NCBI GenBank assembly: GCA_947625555.1
Contig: CANQOT010000010.1
Location: 1-55,312, forward strand
Direction: 5' to 3'
DNA from: an uncultured Clostridia bacterium
Lineage (GTDB): Bacteria; Bacillota; Clostridia; Christensenellales; Borkfalkiaceae
Length of the DNA: 55,312 bases
Part shown: one piece after another, positions 1-9,504 of the stretch
How positions within the stretch are numbered: position 1 is the stretch's first letter
Layout: every line of letters starts with the position of its first letter
Notes under the pieces: generated by a model
Database searches by the model: none
Told to the model about the DNA's origin: nothing
The model's input: the letters and a program-made list of their open reading frames with translations, nothing else
Made by a program: the position numbers and the translations under genes

Positions 1-282
1 GTGAACGTGCCCTTGGTCTGCTTCGTGCCCTCGAAGGTCACGGTGTAGTTTTCATTGTCCCACGCGCCCGCGATCTCATAATCGCCCGCGTCCGTCATTT
101 CGGGCTTCGTAAGGGTGACGGCGAGAACGTCTTTCTCCTCGCCCTCCGCGAGGCCGTCCCCTTCGCCTGCCTTCACGTGCCATTTGGCCGTATCGAAGGT
201 ATATTGATGCTGATAGTTATACGTCGCGCTCTGGTCCTCGATCACGACCGTAAGCGTCCGCGCATTGATGGTAAACTTGCCG
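1..282 (-). repeat. near-identical copy of 51177-51460 (MBG-encoding repeat at window edge)
   Basis: Positions 1-77 match 51177-51253 base for base; the first mismatch is at 78. The next 200 or so bases carry about a dozen differences, after which the two copies diverge. Both encode the same MBG module in the same frame of two different giant genes. Confidence 0.93.
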
Positions 283-3200
283 TTTTTCACGGTGATTATA
301 TAGTTGATGTTCGCGCCCGTTGCGGGGTCGGCCGTACCCGTGATATCGTACTCCCCGGCCTTGTTCTGCACGGCGTCGAAGTTGAGGGTGACGGAGAGGC
401 TCTCACCTGCGACCACGCCTTCGGGAGCCTTCTCGTAGCCGTCCTGCTTCTTGTGGCTGTCGAGATCTTCGCCGTACTTCATCGTCACGTCCGTGATCTG
501 CACTTCGACCGCCTTCTTGTTGATGGTGTAGAGCTTTGTGCCGCTGTTGTCGAAGATGACGTTGTAGTTGCCGTTGTCGTTCTTCGAAGTCGCAATGTCG
601 TAGTTGCCCGCGTTCTTGTTCGGGTTCGTGGCGGAAAGCGCGATGCCGAGCACGGAAACTTCATCTTCTCCATACATCTTCGAGCCGTCCGCAAACTGCC
701 AGCCGACATCTTTTTCGCTGCTGACCTCGGGCATGGTACCGTCGTAATCCTTCTCCTGCGCGAGAAGGGTCACGTGCACGTCGCGCTTTTCGATGGTAAG
801 CGTGGCCGTCCTTTCGTAAGGATTATAGCTGCCCACCGTGATCTTGACCGTGATGTGATAGGTCCCCGCGTTCGTCCGCGCAAGGCTCGCCACGCCGTCG
901 CCGTAGGTGTAGACGATCTGCGGCTCGGCCAGCTCTTCCGCGCCTTCGAGTACGAGCGCATGTTCCTCGCCGTCGTAGGTCGCAGTCACGTCCTCGAACT
1001 TCACCTTGGCAAACACCGCTTCGGTGATGGCATACTTTCCCTTCTCCTCGCTATATGTGACGTTATAGTTCAGCGGCGCTTCACCGATATATTGCACCGT
1101 GATGTCGTAGTTCTGCGGGTCGCTCTCGGTCGACGCATCGCAGGTGAAGGTGAAGTAATGCGTAAGATCTGCATCTTTCTCGTGGAGCAAGTTCTCTTCC
1201 CCGTTCACATAGCCCGTGACCGTGACAGTGAAGGGCTGCAAGGTCTCGCCCTTGGGCGATTGCTTGTTGTCCGCCTTGACCGTGAGCGTCACCTTGTTGA
1301 CGGTGAACACGGAGTGATCTCCGCTCGTGTATTGGAAAGTGATCGTGTAGTTCTTGTTGGAGTACTGCGAATCGCCGCTCTCCTTTGCCGTGAGCCTGTA
1401 ACCGCCCTCTTTGTAATTGACGCCCTCTTCTTCCTTCGTGATGACGATGCCGAGCGTATCGTTCGAGAAGAGTTCGTGATCCTTCGTGTAACCCGTCTGC
1501 GAAGGAGTGGGCTCTTTGCCGGAATAGTCGGTGTTTTGATCGGAGATTGTAACCGTAATCGCAAATTTCTCGATCTCGAAGGTAAAGGTCGCTTCCGTCT
1601 TGAACGCTCCGTCTACAACGAAGTAGCCCAGCGTCTCGTCGAGGGTAATGGTGATGGAATAGGTGTCCGCATCTTTGAGCTCCTGCTTGCCCTCCGCAAG
1701 TTGATAGCTTTGGTAGGCGCCCGTCTCTCCGAAGAGCGTTTTGAAGAGATCTTCCACTTTGAATGCCAAACCGTTGTAGACTTGCTTTTCGAAGGCGTCG
1801 ACGGGTTTGTACAACGTCTTGTGCGCTTCTTCTGTGCAGCCGAGTTCGGTGCACTTGCGCGAGACCGTCTTATGGTTCGCCTCGCCGAAGAACCCTTCGC
1901 CCTTCTCCTCATCCGTGATCGCCCAATCAAAGCTGTGCCCCTCGTGCTCGATCATCCACGAACCTGTCATTTCGGCAGGCAATGTGGAAAATTCGTCGTA
2001 GACGTGGCCGCCACGGCCCGAGCTCAACAAGTCGCCACCGAGAACGGGGAAGTCGGGAGAGGCCGCCTCGCCCTGCTTGCAGTTCCTCGCATAGCGAATC
2101 GTGAGGGACGGGAGCGTCCAGGCATCCGTTGCGACGGAGGTGTAGTTGTGCCCCGCTTCGAGGCGTGCCACCACATTGTGCGCCTTATCCCAAACGCGCG
2201 CCGAGCTCTGAAATTCGGCATAATTGCAGTCGTATGAGGTCATGCCACCGTCTACGATCTTGCCTTCGAGAACAGCCGTCGCGTCGATTTCAATGATCGC
2301 GCCCACAGCTTTCGATTGTACGGCGCCAAGGAAGGTCACCGCCTCCCCCTTGCTCTCTACATCCTCCACGCGCTTCCCAATGATGAGCTTGCCGTCTACA
2401 ATCATGTCGGCGGCGGTCGAATATCCCGCGCCGTTGAGCTTATCTGCCTTCGGATAAGTCTTTGAGCTCATGTCGGAATTGATAAATCCGTCGTAGACAA
2501 GAAGGTCTGCGTTCAAGGTGAGCGTTGCGCCGCTCTTGACCCAAATCGAAGCGCCGGGCATGAGCTTGTAGTCATAGAGGACTTCATACTCCCCGTTTTG
2601 CCCGTCCTCATCGGCTTGCAAAATCAAGGAATAGTTATACGGAATAGAGAAGTGCACGTCCTTCGTGGTGATACCGAACGGGAACGTCATGTAACCCGCC
2701 GTCGCGCCGCCCGTGAGCGTAATCGTCGTTTGACCGATGTCCACCGTATTATTAAGCGATTGTTCGTCGGCGATTTTGGCGTGTGAATTGTCATAGACGA
2801 CGTGTGCACTTGCGCCTTTCTTCAAATTGATGAGCGATAAGATGCCATCTACATTCGACGCATTCTGTCCGATATAAGAGATGAAGGGCTGGTCGATCGT
2901 TGTGTAGGTACTCAACGCATAAAGCGAAGCGTGCCCGTAGAGAACACCACCGTATTCAATGGTATAGCCGCCCTTGCACTGAATGTTTACCATGGCGTAA
3001 CGGTTGAAAGGTGTTTGATTGAGCGTGAAGAGACCCGAGGTGTTAGTGCCGCCCGAAAAGTCGAGAATGAGGAAGGGTTGATAGAGCTCGCCGCCATTTT
3101 TTACGGTGATGCTGCCATCGCCCGTCACTCTGCCGTTGGTATCGAATTTGCCGCCTCGGGCAACAATGATGTTGCCGTTTAAGACGAGTTCCGCATAGTC

Positions 3201-6200
3201 ACCCGAAGTGTGCGCCTGTGCGGAGTGGTTCGGTCTGTGCAATGTCCCGCCGACATAGATCGCGCCGTTTACGGTGATCGTAACGCCCGCGTCTACGGTA
3301 AATACGCATTTGCGGTATTTGTAATCGGTTTCGTATTCCCAGACAACTCGGTCGATCGTGCCGCCTTCGACGTAATACGTGCCGTCGTGGTCGAGCGGAA
3401 CGATAAGATCGACGCCGCTCGGGATCGTGAGCCCCTCTCCCGCTTCTTTCTTCGTTAGTTGATAGTCGCGGATAAAGATGATATCGTCGCCCGCTTTCGC
3501 GGCGTCCAACGCGGCTTCGAGGGTTTCGTAGAAATTGCCGCGAATGCGGAGTTTGTAGGCGCCCTCTTGCGCGACAACGGCGTAAACGGAAAGATCGCCG
3601 TCCACAAAGTGGGTGTAGGTCGTCTCAAAGGAAAGAATATTGGCGTTTCCGTCTACCCATGCATAAAATTCATAGTTGGAGTTTTTCTTAAAGGAGAAGT
3701 TGAGGCGCGAGCCGTCGCCGATCTCTGTGCCGCTTGTATAGTGGTCTGAGCCCGCCGTGACCGTAATCGTGCCGCCCTCCTCTTCGCCTTTCACGCCGTA
3801 AGTGATGTGCGATTTTGTTTGGCTGTACCCGATGTTGCGAATAACAAATTCGCCCGTCAATCCATTACTGTTTACTGCGCCGTAGGCAAGATAAAGAACC
3901 GTTTCGCTATCTTCGGGGACTGCGCCGCCGTAAAGCACTTCGAGCGAAACCGTCACCGAATACCAATCGTTCCCGAGCGGCAATAAACTGACGCCTTCCA
4001 ATCCGCCGGCGACCGTAACTTGATCGTCTCCCGTATTGGCGGTATAGAGAAGCGCTTTGCCGCCGTTCGACGCCGTATCTGCGCCCGACGCAGTCGGACT
4101 TCTATCGACTTGTTTTTCAAAACTATAAAGCAACCAAGTGTTATTTACACCATAGCCGCTCATTTTGACTTCGAAATAGAGCGAGCCGCCGCCCGTGACG
4201 GTAAGTTTAAGATTGCTTACATAACTCGAAGAGGCAACTCCTTTGTTGTCGTAATTCAAAGCACGGTATGCGTACCGCCCTTCGAGCTGTTCGTCATAAC
4301 GGTCGGGAGCAAATTCCCATGCGTTTGTTCCGACTGTCCCGTTTGAGTGAGAGCCGCCGTCCTCAATTTTTATATTGCCGAAATAATGGAGATTTTCCCC
4401 CATATTCCCTTCGGGTTGAATGCGAACGTGAACGATAAACGGATCGCTATCTGCATATCCTTCGCATCCGTAACGAATAACAAGGTCTTTGTTCTCTGTA
4501 ATGTTTGCGGGAAGGGTGAAATACAGTTTATCGACGTCGCTCCGAAGCGCAATACCGAGCTCTTGCAAGGTCTGCCCGCCGAAAGTCGTCTTGCTGACAT
4601 AGTCCTCGGTGACGGAATAATCGCCCAAGACGATATTGACGCTGTTTGCTTCACCAAAGGGAAGAGAGAGGGTGTCGCCGCTCCGCAACTCCTTTTCGGG
4701 GTCTGTGCTGCCCGCCGCCGTCACCATGGCGGAAACTTCGGGCATGGGCGCGACTTCTTCAAAGTTCATTTGAATGACGGAGCCGTTCACGCTCCCCCGC
4801 GCTGACGTCGACGTAGTCAGATAATCGATCTTGCCCTCGGTAAACGTGGCGGAAATCACGTCTCCGTTCCGGCTTTCTTCAAAACATTGGAATAGAATGT
4901 CGGAATTTGCTTTGTTGATCGTTTCTCCTTTTTCCGTGGAGAGCGAAGTGAGAACGACGCTCACAGATTGAGAAGGGAGAATGGTGGAAGCGACGCTTGC
5001 TTTCCGAATGCCCACAACGGCATACCGCAAGCCCGCGACAACTGGTTTTTGTTGTTCCGAGCCGAGACGATTTGCTTCAACAATGTAGGGGCTATTTTTA
5101 TCGCGAATATTGACGCCCGAGCTCTGGTCGTTACTGAGATTTCGGTATTCGATCATGGGGAACACATAGACGTCGGCCAATTTTTCATTATATTTTACCG
5201 ACATCGTTGTTGTTTCCGGATTCTTTTCTATTTTGATATTGCGGATTTTAATTTGCGCAACCGAGGAGTCCGTCATTTTGAAGCGGATCTCCAACTTATG
5301 CGTCTGATCTGTCTCCTCATCGACTTGATAGGCGAAGGGCTTCCATTCTTCTCCGCCCTCGTTATCAAACCAAATGCCATAGGTATTATTATAGCGATAT
5401 TTCCCGTCGAGCAGGACGTCGATTTGACCCTTCACGGGCAGCATATAATCAAAGAAGATGACTTGGTTGCCATAAAAGCCGACCGTTAAGGCGACCTCTT
5501 CTTTTTGCTTGCTGATTTTAGAAGTATAGGTGTCCTCGTCCACCGTATATTCCCATTTCGCGGGGTCGTAAGTAGCGCCCTCCGAAATGAATTCTGCGGT
5601 ATATGTCTCATTCCACTTGCGGGGCGTCAGTTCTTCCCCGTCGAGCAATGTATTCCCGTATTGGTCTTTCCAACATGAAAAAATATACCCCGACTCGGGG
5701 ATAGCTCGAATTGTTTGATTTTCCGTATAAGCAACCGTCGCGGAAACAGTTTGTCCTTTTTGTTCGCCATAAACTACAGTGCCTTGTCCTTGAGCTTTTG
5801 CTGTAAAAGTAATTTGTTGGTTAAAAAATTCCTCCTGCGGCTTTTTTAAGCCCTTGATTTGAAAATCGTTATAGGAATCGATGCTACCGTTAGAAATACA
5901 TATGCTTACGATTTCTCCCGCCTCGACATCTATTGTAAAAGTTTCTGACGGCAAGAAGTCCTCGAAGCTCCAACGCTCAAAATAATCTACACGATTGTTT
6001 CCGTCGGGATCTTGTTTCCAAAAATAACAGGCATCCGACATATAGCTACATGCCTCATTGTATATCAATTGAAAAGATATTTGCCCGCCGCTTGTGATTA
6101 TTAAACGTAATGTGTCATATGAGACAAAATTGCTTGGTTGTTTAGATGTTTGTAAAAAATTGTGGGACCCATTCGTCCAAGTATTGGTTTCCGCGTCATA

Positions 6201-6413
6201 TTCCCAAGGGAAGTCACTTTCCCAACCATCTTCCCAAACATCATTATTTCGCGTAAGAGTTGCAAATGTATATTCCGCCGTATTGCCTTCGAGGACGCCG
6301 TCCTCGGCGGCGGAGGCGGGGAGGATCTGTGCAAGAGCAAAGCCGAAACAGCATACGAGCAATGCCGTCAGCAATGCAAGCAACCACCCCTTGATCTTCT
6401 TCGTCTTACTCAT
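1..6413 (-). CDS. giant MBG/InlB-like surface protein (C-terminus cut by window edge)
   Basis: About 2,137 codons are visible. The frame is open from ATG at 6413 to the left edge, so the 3' end is missing. AAGGAG lies just upstream of the ATG. A Sec signal peptide (MSKTKK, then a hydrophobic stretch ending near ASAAEDG) predicts export. Next come two divergent InlB-like repeats (near residues 230-300 and 860-930), a long region resembling a right-handed beta-helix (about 930-1,400), a Cys/His motif (CTELGC then EEAH, near 1,520), and tandem MBG-type domains to the edge. MBG and InlB-like domains are typical of secreted adhesin-like proteins; the ligand is unknown. The N-terminal half is AT-richer and uses TTA and TCA, unlike the C-terminal half. 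It is a paralogue of the gene at the right edge, whose helical segment and membrane anchor this gene probably shares beyond position 1. Confidence 0.88.
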   Translation of the reverse strand, partial: MSKTKKIKGWLLALLTALLVCCFGFALAQILPASAAEDGVLEGNTAEYTFATLTRNNDVWEDGWESDFPWEYDAETNTWTNGSHNFLQTSKQPSNFVSYDTLRLIITSGGQISFQLIYNEACSYMSDACYFWKQDPDGNNRVDYFERWSFEDFLPSETFTIDVEAGEIVSICISNGSIDSYNDFQIKGLKKPQEEFFNQQITFTAKAQGQGTVVYGEQKGQTVSATVAYTENQTIRAIPESGYIFSCWKDQYGNTLLDGEELTPRKWNETYTAEFISEGATYDPAKWEYTVDEDTYTSKISKQKEEVALTVGFYGNQVIFFDYMLPVKGQIDVLLDGKYRYNNTYGIWFDNEGGEEWKPFAYQVDEETDQTHKLEIRFKMTDSSVAQIKIRNIKIEKNPETTTMSVKYNEKLADVYVFPMIEYRNLSNDQSSGVNIRDKNSPYIVEANRLGSEQQKPVVAGLRYAVVGIRKASVASTILPSQSVSVVLTSLSTEKGETINKANSDILFQCFEESRNGDVISATFTEGKIDYLTTSTSARGSVNGSVIQMNFEEVAPMPEVSAMVTAAGSTDPEKELRSGDTLSLPFGEANSVNIVLGDYSVTEDYVSKTTFGGQTLQELGIALRSDVDKLYFTLPANITENKDLVIRYGCEGYADSDPFIVHVRIQPEGNMGENLHYFGNIKIEDGGSHSNGTVGTNAWEFAPDRYDEQLEGRYAYRALNYDNKGVASSSYVSNLKLTVTGGGSLYFEVKMSGYGVNNTWLLYSFEKQVDRSPTASGADTASNGGKALLYTANTGDDQVTVAGGLEGVSLLPLGNDWYSVTVSLEVLYGGAVPEDSETVLYLAYGAVNSNGLTGEFVIRNIGYSQTKSHITYGVKGEEEGGTITVTAGSDHYTSGTEIGDGSRLNFSFKKNSNYEFYAWVDGNANILSFETTYTHFVDGDLSVYAVVAQEGAYKLRIRGNFYETLEAALDAAKAGDDIIFIRDYQLTKKEAGEGLTIPSGVDLIVPLDHDGTYYVEGGTIDRVVWEYETDYKYRKCVFTVDAGVTITVNGAIYVGGTLHRPNHSAQAHTSGDYAELVLNGNIIVARGGKFDTNGRVTGDGSITVKNGGELYQPFLILDFSGGTNTSGLFTLNQTPFNRYAMVNIQCKGGYTIEYGGVLYGHASLYALSTYTTIDQPFISYIGQNASNVDGILSLINLKKGASAHVVYDNSHAKIADEQSLNNTVDIGQTTITLTGGATAGYMTFPFGITTKDVHFSIPYNYSLILQADEDGQNGEYEVLYDYKLMPGASIWVKSGATLTLNADLLVYDGFINSDMSSKTYPKADKLNGAGYSTAADMIVDGKLIIGKRVEDVESKGEAVTFLGAVQSKAVGAIIEIDATAVLEGKIVDGGMTSYDCNYAEFQSSARVWDKAHNVVARLEAGHNYTSVATDAWTLPSLTIRYARNCKQGEAASPDFPVLGGDLLSSGRGGHVYDEFSTLPAEMTGSWMIEHEGHSFDWAITDEEKGEGFFGEANHKTVSRKCTELGCTEEAHKTLYKPVDAFEKQVYNGLAFKVEDLFKTLFGETGAYQSYQLAEGKQELKDADTYSITITLDETLGYFVVDGAFKTEATFTFEIEKFAITVTISDQNTDYSGKEPTPSQTGYTKDHELFSNDTLGIVITKEEEGVNYKEGGYRLTAKESGDSQYSNKNYTITFQYTSGDHSVFTVNKVTLTVKADNKQSPKGETLQPFTVTVTGYVNGEENLLHEKDADLTHYFTFTCDASTESDPQNYDITVQYIGEAPLNYNVTYSEEKGKYAITEAVFAKVKFEDVTATYDGEEHALVLEGAEELAEPQIVYTYGDGVASLARTNAGTYHITVKITVGSYNPYERTATLTIEKRDVHVTLLAQEKDYDGTMPEVSSEKDVGWQFADGSKMYGEDEVSVLGIALSATNPNKNAGNYDIATSKNDNGNYNVIFDNSGTKLYTINKKAVEVQITDVTMKYGEDLDSHKKQDGYEKAPEGVVAGESLSVTLNFDAVQNKAGEYDITGTADPATGANINYIITVKNGKFTINARTLTVVIEDQSATYNYQHQYTFDTAKWHVKAGEGDGLAEGEEKDVLAVTLTKPEMTDAGDYEIAGAWDNENYTVTFEGTKQTKGTF

Positions 6414-6528
6414 CGTTTACTCCTTATTTTGACGAAATTTTTTTCGTTTTCTTTACCCATGCCCCTATATTATGTTGTATATATTACTTTATATACGCAT
6501 GGGCGCGCGAACGCGAAAGCGCACCGCT

Positions 6529-6557
6529 AATATACGATATTCGGCGGAAATTGTCAA
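6529..6557 (-). promoter_or_regulatory. sigma-A-type promoter of the left giant gene
   Basis: On the minus strand, TTGACA (6557-6552) and TATATT (6534-6529) are separated by 17 bp. Transcription would start near 6522, giving a leader of about 110 nt before the ATG at 6413. The leader holds a GC-rich hairpin near 6503-6522 and the spaced inverted pair CCCATGC (6456-6462) and GCATGGG (6497-6503). Confidence 0.72.
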
Positions 6558-6639
6558 TAGATTTGCACGATAAAGTGAACTTTTTTCGTCTTTTCACAAA
6601 AAATTTCCCCTTTTTTGGTGAAAATATCAAATATTTTTA

Positions 6640-6800
6640 ATGGTTTTTGCCCCCTTTGGGGAAGGGGGTAAGGACTTCGTATTAGGGGATTCTCTCGGGC
6701 TACGCCCTCGGAATGACACGTTTGACGAGGATACCCTCATCAGTCACCTGCGGTGACAGCTTCCCCCCCCTTGGGGGGAAGCCTTGCGGACTGCGTACTT
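6640..6800. repeat. dispersed intergenic repeat, copy 1
   Basis: GC-rich non-coding segment inside the 500-bp divergent spacer. It contains CTTCCCCCCCTTGGGGGGAA-type palindromes (6773-6783 region) and modules shared, rearranged and partly inverted, with 41059-41192: the GTATTAGGGGAT module, the AATGACA module, and a GCCTTGCGGACT module. The rest of 6414-6913 holds only the two divergent promoters and AT-rich sequence. Confidence 0.7.
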
Positions 6801-6860
6801 CGGGATCCGAAAAATCTCCGTAAAACTTCGCAAATGGGTGATAAATGATACAATTATACA

Positions 6861-6889
6861 TTGACGCAATGTCAGAATTGCGTTATAAT
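6861..6889 (+). promoter_or_regulatory. promoter of the WYL-led operon
   Basis: TTGACG (6861-6866), a 17-bp spacer and a perfect TATAAT (6884-6889). The start codon at 6914 follows a leader of about 17 nt with the ribosome site AAAGAGGTGAAG. Confidence 0.85.
6864..6883. promoter_or_regulatory. probable operator within the WYL operon promoter
   Basis: A perfect 7-bp inverted repeat, ACGCAAT (6864-6870) and ATTGCGT (6877-6883) with a 6-bp centre, fills the space between the -35 and -10 boxes. A dimeric regulator bound here would block RNA polymerase. The adjacent WYL protein is the obvious candidate for autoregulation; that assignment is inference. Confidence 0.6.
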
Positions 6890-6913
6890 TGGAACAGAAA
6901 GAGGTGAAGAAAA

Positions 6914-7951
6914 ATGGCAAAAAGCGAAAATCAAAAAATCAAACTGCTTAAAATTTATGATATTTTGCGCATGGATAGTGACAAAGAGCATCCAATGACC
7001 ACAAACGAACTCCTTGAGCGGCTTCATGAGGATGGGATCGCATGCGCAAGAAAATCGCTTGCGTCCGATATCAAACTTCTAAAAGAGTACGGATACGGTG
7101 TGAAAGTGGATCCGATCCCGAAACATACTCATCAAAATACCTACTGCCTTGAAACGCGGGATCTCTCTCTTCCCGCAATCCGCTTTCTCATCGATGCGAC
7201 GCAGTCGGCTGCCTTTCTCTCCAAGACGCAAACGAAGGAGATCGTCTCGTCGATCGCCATGCTCGCGGGGACGTATAAGGCAGAGGTGCTCAAGGACAAC
7301 GTGCTCTGTTTTGACAAGATGAAGCACTCCAACGATGAGGTTCTAAGGACCGTCACGGAGCTCGACCGCGCTATCGGGCAGAGGAAGAAGGTTTCGTTTG
7401 AATATCACCTCCTCGGAGTCAACGGAAAGGCGGAGCCGAAAAAGACGAAGGACGGGCAGATCAAGCGGTACTGCGTGGAGCCTATCGCCATGGCGTATCA
7501 CGGCGGATATTACTATTTGATCACCTATCAAGAGAAATACCAAGACGCTGTTCCCTATCGGCTCGACAGGATGAGAGAGGTCAAGGTCGAGAAGGAGAAT
7601 TTTGCTCCCAATCAATTCGAAGCAAAATTCAAAAACGGGGAACTCAAGAACAGCATGAGCGCCTTCGGCATGTGGGTCGGAAAGACCATGCGTGTTACCA
7701 TGCGGCTGAAAAACGAACATGCGGGCGACATTTTCGATAAATTTGGCGAAGAGACAAGGCTCTACCCCGACGGGGACGGAAAATTTCTCGTCACCGTGGA
7801 AGTCAACCCGAGCGACCGCGTCTTTGTGGGGTGGTGTATGAGTTACGGCAATGAACTTGAGATCCTCTCTCCCGCCGAGGCGAAGGAAGAAGTACTGCGC
7901 TGTGCAGAGGAGATCTGCGCGATGTATTCGGCCCCGAAAAACCGAGCCTGA
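6914..7951 (+). CDS. WYL-domain transcriptional regulator
   Basis: A 345-residue regulator of the DeoR/HTH-WYL class. Residues 8-75 form a winged helix-turn-helix (KLLKIYDILRMDSD, then TTNELLERL and SLASDIKLLKEYGYGV). Residues 140-250 match a WYL domain (KKVSFEYH; AMAYHGGYYYLITYQE; YRLDRM), and the remainder is the WCX-like C-terminal extension ending in a conserved region around SPAEAKEEVL. WYL domains are known to sense ligands, including nucleic acids, and often control phage-defence or DNA-damage genes. It is the first gene of a same-strand run to 16326 and has its own promoter with an operator-like palindrome. The gap to the next gene is 49 bp with no terminator. Length is normal for the family. 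Confidence 0.9.
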   Translation: MAKSENQKIKLLKIYDILRMDSDKEHPMTTNELLERLHEDGIACARKSLASDIKLLKEYGYGVKVDPIPKHTHQNTYCLETRDLSLPAIRFLIDATQSAAFLSKTQTKEIVSSIAMLAGTYKAEVLKDNVLCFDKMKHSNDEVLRTVTELDRAIGQRKKVSFEYHLLGVNGKAEPKKTKDGQIKRYCVEPIAMAYHGGYYYLITYQEKYQDAVPYRLDRMREVKVEKENFAPNQFEAKFKNGELKNSMSAFGMWVGKTMRVTMRLKNEHAGDIFDKFGEETRLYPDGDGKFLVTVEVNPSDRVFVGWCMSYGNELEILSPAEAKEEVLRCAEEICAMYSAPKNRA

Positions 7952-8000
7952 CGCAAAAAGAAAGAGCGTGTGCTATCATAGAGATACCAAGGAGAAAGTT

Positions 8001-9485
8001 ATGAATTTGAGCAAATCGAAATACTGCAATTTTATCCAATGCCCCAAGCGGCTGTGGTTGAGCTATTATAAGCCGCAAGAAGCGGAGCGGAGCGCGAACG
8101 CCGCACAGCGGCTTGAAACGGGGACCGAGGTGGGAGACCTTGCCCGCGGGCTGTTCGGGCCATTTGTCGATGTGACAACGGTAAGGGAGGACGGCTCGCT
8201 CGATCACGCCGCCATGCTGAAAAAGACGCAAGAAGCTCTGCAAAACGGCGCGGAGACCATCTGCGAGGCGGCGTTCTCCTTTGACGGATGCTATTGCCAG
8301 GTCGATCTTCTGCACAGGGTGGGCGGCGGATATGAAATTTACGAGGTAAAAAGCGCAAATGATTTCAAAGAGATCAACCGCCACGACGTCGCCTTTCAGA
8401 GCTATGTCCTCGAAAAGTGCGGGGTCCCCGTTGTGGGCGTCTATCTCGTCTGCCTGAACCGGGACTATCGCCGCAAGGGCGATTGGGAGATTGCGTTCGG
8501 AAAACTGTTCAAACGGACGAAAGAACTGTCCGCGGGCCTTATCGAACGGAAGTGCGTCGAAGAAAACGCCGCCCGCGCAAAGGCGCTTCTTCAAGACACA
8601 AATGAGCCCCGAACGACGTTCTGTAAATCGTGTGCCGCTTGCGACTTTTTTGCCTATTGCAGGCGCGGGGCGCCCGATCCGTCTGTGCTCGACCTCGCAA
8701 ATTGCCCCGAGAAATGGGAGTATATGAACCGCGGCATTCTCACGATGCAGGAACTTTTGAATAGCGGAGAGCCTCTTAACGCGTGCGTAAAGCAGCAGAT
8801 CGAGCATGCCTGTTTCGAGCGGGCGGCGGAGATCGATAAAGAGAAGATCAAGGACTTTTTGTCGACGCTTTGGTACCCGCTCGGCTTTCTCGACTTCGAG
8901 ACCATGCAGTCCGCCCTGCCGCCCTTCGATGGCGCCCACACCTATCAGCAGATCCCCTTCCAGTATTCCTTCCATTTGATCGGGAAAGAGGGTGAAAAGG
9001 CCGGGCACTTTGAATTTCTCGCCGAGGCGGAAGGCGATCCCCGCCGCGCGCTTGCGGAAAGCCTCGTGAGAGACATTCCCCAAGATGCCTGCGTTATCGC
9101 CTATAACATGAAGTTTGAAAGAGCCGTCTTGAGTGAGCTCGCGGAGCTCTTTCCCGACCTCGCGCCGTCCCTTCTCGTAATTCGGGAGAACGTGCGGGAC
9201 ATCATGATCCCCTTCCAGCGCCGCTACTATTATAATCGCGCCATGCAGGGGAGTTATTCTCTCAAATACGTCTCCCCCGCCCTTTTCCCCAATGAAGAGG
9301 AAGCCGACTATCACAACTTGGAGGGCGTGCACAACGGGAGCGAGGCGATGGATATCTTCCCCCGCATGAAAACGATGAGCGAGGAGGAGCGCGCCGAGGC
9401 GAAAAAGCAACTCCTCATCTACTGCGGGCACGATACGTGGAACACGGTCAAAATCTGGCAAGAACTCGTAAGAGTGAGCAAATAA
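8001..9485 (+). CDS. Cas4-like/DUF2779 nuclease fusion protein
   Basis: 494 residues; the ATG at 8001 follows AAGGAGAAAG, so earlier in-frame starts are rejected. The N-terminal half resembles Cas4/PD-(D/E)XK exonucleases with an iron-sulphur cluster: one cysteine in FIQCPKRLWL, an acidic/lysine motif in YEIYEVKSA, and three cysteines in CKSCAACDFFAYC. The C-terminal half matches DUF2779, an RNase H-like DEDD exonuclease fold, with LDFET, AYNMKFER and YCGHDTWNT as the likely metal-binding motifs. DUF2779 proteins with a Cas4-like half are known outside CRISPR loci; no substrate is established that I can name. Two different nuclease modules in one chain suggest DNA or RNA end processing. There is no CRISPR array or other cas gene in the window. 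It sits second in the WYL operon. Confidence 0.85.
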   Translation: MNLSKSKYCNFIQCPKRLWLSYYKPQEAERSANAAQRLETGTEVGDLARGLFGPFVDVTTVREDGSLDHAAMLKKTQEALQNGAETICEAAFSFDGCYCQVDLLHRVGGGYEIYEVKSANDFKEINRHDVAFQSYVLEKCGVPVVGVYLVCLNRDYRRKGDWEIAFGKLFKRTKELSAGLIERKCVEENAARAKALLQDTNEPRTTFCKSCAACDFFAYCRRGAPDPSVLDLANCPEKWEYMNRGILTMQELLNSGEPLNACVKQQIEHACFERAAEIDKEKIKDFLSTLWYPLGFLDFETMQSALPPFDGAHTYQQIPFQYSFHLIGKEGEKAGHFEFLAEAEGDPRRALAESLVRDIPQDACVIAYNMKFERAVLSELAELFPDLAPSLLVIRENVRDIMIPFQRRYYYNRAMQGSYSLKYVSPALFPNEEEADYHNLEGVHNGSEAMDIFPRMKTMSEEERAEAKKQLLIYCGHDTWNTVKIWQELVRVSK

Positions 9486-9504
9486 AAAACATAAGGAGAA
9501 GGTC

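Noticed and set aside
6094-6530. Plus-strand open frames over the start of the left giant gene
   Set aside because: They overlap the signal-peptide region and promoter of a well-supported minus gene and have no domain content.
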